Shown here piece by piece: positions 51,833 through 55,329 of a DNA stretch of 55,329 nt. A model generated the notes under the pieces. That model worked only from the letters and a program-made list of their open reading frames with translations, did no database searches and was not told the DNA's origin. Every line of letters begins with the position of its first letter. Positions within the stretch are counted from its first letter, which is position 1. This DNA is from Enterocloster bolteae. Its GTDB lineage: Bacteria; Bacillota; Clostridia; Lachnospirales; Lachnospiraceae. Position numbers and translations under genes: made by a program. The DNA is taken from contig JAETNT010000026.1 in NCBI GenBank assembly GCA_021772025.1, positions 1-55,329 of the forward strand, given 5' to 3'.

Positions 51833-52768
51833 TCATAAATGGGGAAGGGTTCTGCGGTATTCTCTCAGTTCCTCTTCCCCGGCGGTTTCAATGATTTTAC
51901 CAATTGCCTCAACAAAGGCATTTTTATCCTCCGGCAAAGTTCCTTGAAACTGGAAAGCATTTGACGCGCCTAAAGCTGCAAATTTAACAGGTATCTGTAA
52001 ATTTTTAATCAGAGTACGAATCTCCCTGTATTTTTCGACTTCCCTTTCCTCTTTCCAGTTTCCGCTCTGAATTTCCTGATAAAGTTCCGAATCAGGGTAA
52101 ATCGTCAGCATATTGACGCCAATCAACCCAGGGTGGAGCTGATTGCAAACGCCGGCGGTGGCCCTGGCGCCAATTTCACCTCGTCCGGCTCCGGAAATCC
52201 CTGCCAGGTAGAAGAAGTTATAATGGATACCTGCCCGATCCAATCGGCGGCATTGTTTCACAATATCAGCAGCAGTATATCCCTTATTCATAAAACTCAG
52301 GGCTTCATCATCGCCGGTTTCCATTCCTATTGTTAAACTGTCATATCCGGCCTGACGAAGAGATACTAATTCTTCATCCGACTTTAGCGTAATATCTGTG
52401 ATCCGTGCAAAACATCCAATGGTTTTGACCGACGGGATATATTGACGGATCAGCCCGGCGATGGTCATAAGCCGCTCATACTTCAATACAAATGGATTCG
52501 CCCCGACCAAAAAGGCCCGCCGGATGCGTTCCGGCCTGGGCTTCCCCTGCATACGGGCTGTCAGCATGGCAAAGGGGTCCGTACTCCAAAGCTGTACTTC
52601 CTGCAAGTCTCTCTCTACATCTTCAAGAGGCGACATCCTAAACTCAAACGGCAGCTGATGATAAAGCGTGCAAAATTTGCACCTGTGGTGGGTACAGCCT
52701 GCCGTTACCTCAAGCAGCAGAGAAGTTGCCTCATATGGCGGTCTCCATATTGTTCCTGTGTAGTGCAT
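51833..52768 (-). CDS. Radical SAM protein with CX4CX2C cluster motif
   Basis: 311 residues. Cluster-binding cysteines C25, C30, C33 in VTAGCTHHRCKFCTLY: spacing CX4CX2C rather than the canonical CX3CX2C. Further radical SAM elements: AFLVGANPFVLKYERLMTIAGLIRQY, GCFARITDITLKSDEELVSLRQAGYDSLTIGMETGDDEALSFMNKGYT (Elp3/HemN-like core) and IHYNFFYLAGISGAG. Function unknown; proteins of this look are common in gut Clostridia (recollection). AAGGAGG precedes the ATG. The hairpin-repeat array, locus 2, lies immediately upstream. Confidence 0.87.
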   Translation of the reverse strand: MHYTGTIWRPPYEATSLLLEVTAGCTHHRCKFCTLYHQLPFEFRMSPLEDVERDLQEVQLWSTDPFAMLTARMQGKPRPERIRRAFLVGANPFVLKYERLMTIAGLIRQYIPSVKTIGCFARITDITLKSDEELVSLRQAGYDSLTIGMETGDDEALSFMNKGYTAADIVKQCRRLDRAGIHYNFFYLAGISGAGRGEIGARATAGVCNQLHPGLIGVNMLTIYPDSELYQEIQSGNWKEEREVEKYREIRTLIKNLQIPVKFAALGASNAFQFQGTLPEDKNAFVEAIGKIIETAGEEELREYRRTLPHL

Positions 52769-52788
52769 AGCAAAACCTCCTTATGTGT

Positions 52789-52914
52789 TCGGAAATACCT
52801 CGTCAAGTGTTCCATTATACCGTAGCCGCTAAGCTCGTTGAATACCTCTCTAAGCGGCTAGGCATATGTTCTCACTAGACTCGGAAATACCTCGTCAAGT
52901 GTTCACATTATATC
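52789..52914 (-). repeat. Modular hairpin-repeat array, locus 2
   Basis: On the minus strand the same order as locus 1: hairpin CACTTGAC/GTCTAGTG (52873-52901), linker AGAACATATGCCTAG, hairpin CCGCTTAG/CTTAGCGG (52826-52857), then a third unit truncated after its left arm and loop (52789-52809). Loops again begin GAGGTATT. The middle stem has G-C where locus 1 has A-T: a compensatory change. Confidence 0.85.
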
Positions 52915-52934
52915 ACGGTACAGAAAAATAGGAA

Positions 52935-52986
52935 GTACTGTACTTTTTTATAGTACCTTGTATTTCTATTATAGCTGCGATATAAT
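52935..52986 (+). promoter_or_regulatory. Promoter and candidate operator of the HxlR gene
   Basis: TTGTAT (52958-52963), 17 bp, TATAAT (52981-52986). GTACT...AGTAC (52935-52939 and 52952-52956) lies directly upstream of the -35 and looks like an HxlR-type dyad (inference). Confidence 0.6.
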
Positions 52987-53007
52987 CCCATAAGGAGGTT
53001 ATGCAAG

Positions 53008-53355
53008 ATGAAAAAAACCGAAACAGCCGTCAAGCGCTGTAAAACCATGTCAACTCTTCAAAAAATTTTAGGCGGTAAGTGGAAACTTGAAATTCTCTAC
53101 TATATCGCTTTCCATGACATACATAGATTCGGAGAATTACGCCGCCAGATCGGCGAGATCACAGAGTCCTCCCTGACAAAGCAGCTTCGGGAATTGGAGG
53201 CTGATGGCTTTCTAATCCGGCATGATTTTAAGGAAATTCCGCCACGGGTTCAGTACACCCTGTCTGATTTAGGTAAGAGCTTTATAGATGTAATTGACTA
53301 CATGAAAAAGTGGGGAGAGCAGAATTTGCCGGAGGAGGAATTTAAAAATGAATAA
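53008..53355 (+). CDS. HxlR-family transcriptional regulator
   Basis: 115 residues, a small winged-helix protein: KTMSTLQKILGGKWKLEILYYIAFHDIHRFGELRRQIGEITESSLTKQLRELEADGFLIRHDFKEIPPRVQYTLSDLGKSFIDVIDYMKKWGEQ. The GGKWKxxIL and YxLTxxG-like motifs define the family. Cys11 is at the position where many HxlR members carry a redox-sensitive cysteine. AAGGAGG is 9 nt before this ATG; an out-of-frame ATG at 53001 is nearer but leads nowhere. Overlaps the next gene by 8 nt. That partner gene is broken, so its regulon may be lost locally. Confidence 0.92.
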   Translation: MKKTETAVKRCKTMSTLQKILGGKWKLEILYYIAFHDIHRFGELRRQIGEITESSLTKQLRELEADGFLIRHDFKEIPPRVQYTLSDLGKSFIDVIDYMKKWGEQNLPEEEFKNE

Positions 53356-53711
53356 GCCCAAAATAAGCAAATTATTTTTGTTGGCTTTTTCGGCACTGGC
53401 AACGGTTTCCATCATTGGATGCCAGTCTGGAAAGGATTTTCCATTCTATCAGATGAAAAAACATGAAAACGATTCCGAATATGTCTGGATGCCTGCAAAA
53501 GTGATTAGAGAACAGATTGGAGTCTGCGGTATAGAGGGCCCCCTTTGAAGGCAAGAAGGTATAACGCTGGATCTGCCAGTAGCGGAAACCGTCTCTTCTG
53601 TTGGAATTTTATAACGGCGAGAATGTCCAGATGGCAACGGCAGAGTGGATTGAGGTTCTTTCTTCTGAATACTCCCCTGATTCCCAATGTATCTCCCACT
53701 GTCTGCCCTAA
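53348..53711 (+). pseudogene. Broken lipoprotein-like gene downstream of hxlR
   Basis: The intact frame is 66 residues with a lipoprotein-like signal (SKLFLLAFSALATVSIIGCQS) and stops at 53548. Coding-like text resumes directly after the stop in the same frame (ITLDLPVAETVSSVGIL, to about 53612) and then in the +1 frame (EFYNGENVQMATAEWIEVLSSEYS from 53604). This pattern fits one gene with an in-frame stop and a frameshift. The coding-like part ends near 53680, where the opposite strand begins to read as a glycosidase fragment. Parent family not recognised. A short intact lipoprotein is the alternative. Confidence 0.5.
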
Positions 53712-53813
53712 GCCGTACCTCTCTTTTGGAATCTCCAAATCACGGACTCCGCGTGGTTCAAACCCTTCGTTCTGAGCCGCATTAATCACATAGTCAGCGC
53801 CCTTAAGGAATTC
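53664..53813 (-). pseudogene. Remnant of a GH4-family alpha-galactosidase/glucosidase
   Basis: About 50 codons with no start codon of its own, directly after a TAA: FLKGADYVINAAQNEGFEP, then DLEIPKERYGLGQTVGDTLG and GVFR. This matches the conserved stretch of GH4 enzymes (in MelA: ADFVVVAFQIGGYEP ... GLEQTIADTLGPGG). The rest of the gene (about 400 codons, including the N-terminal NAD-binding region and the metal-binding Cys/His) is absent, and the frame runs into antisense of the broken lipoprotein gene. A deletion junction near 53665-53690 is inferred. Confidence 0.65.
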
Positions 53814-53822
53814 TTAAACAGC

Positions 53823-53870
53823 AAAAAAGCAGCCAACCGCTTTTACCAAAAGCCCCGTTGACTGCTTTTT
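53823..53870. terminator. Bidirectional terminator
   Basis: Stem AAAAGCAGnCAAC / GTTGACTGCTTTT (53824-53837 with 53857-53869) with A-run left and T-run right; ends the hydrolase transcript on the minus strand. Confidence 0.75.
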
Positions 53871-53879
53871 ATATCTCTG

Positions 53880-54686
53880 TTATCCGATTCTCTGCTCCAT
53901 CCACCGGATTGCATCCCCGATTACCTCATCCCGGCAGTACTCATTAAAAATTTCGTGGAACAGATTTCCGTAAATCTTCATCTGCTTATCCCTGGAAGCC
54001 GCTGCCTTAAAGAACTGATAGGTGTCTTCCACTCCCACCAGTCCGTCCTTCTCGCCGTGAAGCATCAGCACAGGATAGGAAAATCCCGCTTCCTTTCCCT
54101 CAAACCACTCCAGGCCCTGACAGATGGCATAGCACAGACCTGTGGTAAAGGTTTGGGTATTGTAGGGATCCTTTCCGTACCAGTCTACCACTTCCGCTAC
54201 GGAGCACACACCCCCGCCCAGCTGATTAGGCAGCTTTGTATGGGGATCCAATCCCTTTTCTACTCCTTTAATCAGGGAAATGGTATCGTGGGTCAATGCC
54301 CCGCTGGTAATAATCCCTTTAAGCTTTTTATCCGGATATTTTGCACCATAGAGGGATACGGTAAAGCCGCCCATGCTGTGCCCCAGTAAAAATACCGGAA
54401 CATCCGGATTCTCCTCAATAGCTATGTCAACTACCACATTGGTGTCATCCAAAAGCTCATTAAAGTCAGAATAATAGGTTCTCTCCCCTTCTGACCGTCC
54501 ATGCCCCCGGTGGTCAAAACGGTAGGTGGCAATCCCTGCCTGATGGAATAAACCGGCCAGGTAATCATAGCGGCCCTGATGCTCGCAAAGACCGTGGACA
54601 ATCACTGCCGCTGCCCTCCGGTTATCCGGAATTTCTTTGTTGAAATACAGTTTTGTGCCGTCAAATGAAGTAATCATTTCTCCCAT
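53880..54686 (-). CDS. Alpha/beta hydrolase, monoacylglycerol-lipase-like
   Basis: 268 residues of the serine aminopeptidase S33/lysophospholipase group. Oxyanion region VIVHGLCEHQGRYDYLA, then YRFDHRGHGRSEG, nucleophile S104 in LLGHSMGGFTV, acid in LMLHGEKDGLVGVEDTYQFF and His in IYGNLFHEIFNE. The HGxxEHxxRY and DHRGHGxSxG patterns are those of monoglyceride lipases. No signal peptide, so cytosolic. Single gene with its own terminator; substrate probably a lysolipid or monoglyceride (family inference). Confidence 0.9.
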   Translation of the reverse strand: MGEMITSFDGTKLYFNKEIPDNRRAAAVIVHGLCEHQGRYDYLAGLFHQAGIATYRFDHRGHGRSEGERTYYSDFNELLDDTNVVVDIAIEENPDVPVFLLGHSMGGFTVSLYGAKYPDKKLKGIITSGALTHDTISLIKGVEKGLDPHTKLPNQLGGGVCSVAEVVDWYGKDPYNTQTFTTGLCYAICQGLEWFEGKEAGFSYPVLMLHGEKDGLVGVEDTYQFFKAAASRDKQMKIYGNLFHEIFNEYCRDEVIGDAIRWMEQRIG

Positions 54687-54880
54687 AGCGTAACCTCCTT
54701 ATTTTCCCCAAGTTTCATATCTATAGTATAGTTCTTTCCACCTTTCCAGTCAACCGGACCTTTCTCTCATTTTGCGACGCCCCATCTTATAGATTCCGTC
54801 CCTGATATTTATCCAAAAGGCTTTATGGTTTTGACTGTTTACACATAGCAAAAGAACGATTGATAAAATTTAATAGGGAA

Positions 54881-54909
54881 TTGTCACAAAAGAAAAAATA
54901 TGGTAGACT
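54881..54909 (+). promoter_or_regulatory. Promoter of the small toxin-like gene
   Basis: TTGTCA (54881-54886), 17 bp, TAGACT (54904-54909). The 54687-54880 stretch upstream holds nothing else I can name. Confidence 0.65.
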
Positions 54910-54943
54910 ATCAGAGAGGAACAATCGTGTTGCAAGGTGGCAG

Positions 54944-54971
54944 CCTCCCTAAGCTTGAAAAAGAGGGGAGG
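54944..54971 (+). promoter_or_regulatory. Hairpin sequestering the ribosome binding site
   Basis: CCTCCCT (54944-54950) pairs with the GGGGAGG Shine-Dalgarno (54965-54971) of the small ORF, hiding it in the full-length transcript. Such self-sequestration is typical of type I toxin mRNAs. Confidence 0.55.
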
Positions 54972-54979
54972 TGGTGTAT

Positions 54980-55075
54980 ATGAGTACATACGAAGTTTTA
55001 ACGCTGTTAATTCTTTTCGGAACGTTTCTTGTTGCACTGCTTACCTATATAGATAGGAATAATAAGCGAAAATAA
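54980..55075 (+). CDS. Hol-Tox-like small hydrophobic peptide (putative type I toxin)
   Basis: 31 residues beginning MSTYEVLTLLILFGTFLVA and ending DRNNKRK: a short polar N-terminus, one membrane helix (about 6-23) and a basic tail. This is the layout of the putative holin-like toxin family of Firmicutes (M-x-x-YE-x-L-x-L-hydrophobic-FGTF). GGGGAGG precedes the ATG at 8 nt and can be hidden in a hairpin. The gene has its own promoter and terminator, and a convergent promoter faces its 3' end. Predicted to act at the cell membrane when over-expressed; antisense RNA is the likely antitoxin (inference). Confidence 0.65.
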   Translation: MSTYEVLTLLILFGTFLVALLTYIDRNNKRK

Positions 55076-55165
55076 ATAAGCCTACCTTGTCACTTGCCCG
55101 GTGAAGGTAGGCTTTACTGCTGCTGGAGGTCAACCACTTTATGGACGGTCGTTTCCTCTTTTGTA
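55076..55165 (-). ncRNA. Putative antisense RNA antitoxin
   Basis: Predicted from a consensus promoter at 55172-55200 on the minus strand, running about 90 nt to the shared bidirectional hairpin at 55078-55114 after the toxin stop codon, so it would overlap the 3' end of the toxin mRNA. It also contains GACCUCC, complementary to the toxin Shine-Dalgarno. Confidence 0.5.
55078..55117. terminator. Bidirectional terminator shared by toxin mRNA and antisense RNA
   Basis: Perfect 11-bp stem AAGCCTACCTT/AAGGTAGGCTT (55078-55088 and 55104-55114). Tail CTTTACT on the plus strand, ATTTATTTT on the minus strand. Confidence 0.75.
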
Positions 55166-55171
55166 TCTATC

Positions 55172-55200
55172 AATATAGCATAATTCCCGGATAAATTCAA
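55172..55200 (-). promoter_or_regulatory. Antisense promoter facing the toxin gene
   Basis: Minus strand TTGAAT (55195-55200), exactly 17 bp, TATATT (55172-55177). From here to the window end (55329) no gene is seen. Confidence 0.65.
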
Positions 55201-55329
55201 CAATAAAGCAAAAGTTTGAGTTTCCCCATTTTTAAAGTCCTCATATCCCACAATCGGCTATTTTAAAGTATTCAAACAGGGTTATCTGTTGTGTTCGGAC
55301 TTTTGGCGGCAGGAAACCGCCGATACCAG

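Noticed and set aside
53505..53789. 94-residue minus-strand ORF as a complete gene
   Set aside because: Only its first part resembles a protein family (GH4), with homology beginning before the first start codon and ending mid-domain; treated as a remnant.

Overview
The window looks like chromosomal DNA of an endospore-forming, carbohydrate-scavenging member of the Clostridia, most likely Lachnospiraceae (inference). Seen in the sequence: a Spo0A master regulator with the classic C-terminal DNA-binding signature, strong AGGAGG-type ribosome binding sites, sigma-A promoters of the TTGACA/TATAAT type, a perfect CIRCE element, several lipoprotein-type binding proteins, YesM/YesN two-component pairs and BglG/PTS regulation. 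No rRNA, tRNA, CRISPR, IS element or prophage was seen. Most genes lie on the minus strand.

Layout. 1-2953: 3' part of a Crp/Fnr-type regulator, then a polar amino-acid ABC transporter operon. 2974-8445: a compact five-gene operon of stand-alone acyl-activation parts (SCP2-like protein, alpha/beta hydrolase, condensation-like domain, acyl carrier protein, acyl-AMP ligase) with a divergent TetR gene; product unknown. 8436-13766: CapA-like phosphoesterase, DegV fatty-acid-binding protein behind an operator-covered promoter, a small membrane protein, a histidine phosphatase and htpG under CIRCE. 13794-21000: an operon for an (inferred) sulfated glycan: YesN, binding protein, two permeases, YesM and a sulfatase. 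21124-28925: tdk, a DUF5721-like gene, a hairpin-repeat array, M18 aminopeptidase, PpiC lipoprotein, Maf, a PAP2-related protein, glycogen synthase and Spo0A.

29068-34941: a PTS operon (BglG-type regulator carrying the only EIIA, ascorbate-type EIIC and EIIB, an uncharacterised barrel-like protein, SIS isomerase, HPr paralogue). 35105-39199: a small polar ORF, a Lon-like AAA ATPase without protease domain, Tag glycosylase, a PNPOx/ferredoxin protein preceded by a structured leader or small RNA with its own promoter and terminator, and a SPOR-domain amidase. 39348-50305 and on to 51812: an FAD-oxidoreductase/ABC sugar operon with a divergent PocR-AraC regulator, a tautomerase, and an AraC-lacZ-GPH transporter module. 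51833-54686: radical SAM protein, second hairpin-repeat array, HxlR regulator, a decayed lipoprotein gene abutting an antisense remnant of a GH4 glycosidase, and an alpha/beta hydrolase. 54881-55200: a 31-residue Hol-Tox-like peptide gene with a sequestered ribosome binding site and a convergent antisense RNA promoter, i.e. a probable type I toxin-antitoxin locus.

The most interesting parts are the two modular hairpin arrays with a compensatory stem change, the type I toxin-antitoxin candidate at the right edge, the leader/small RNA near 38.2 kb, the acyl-activation operon and the PTS operon with an unknown enzyme. All family assignments are from reading the translations; no search was run.
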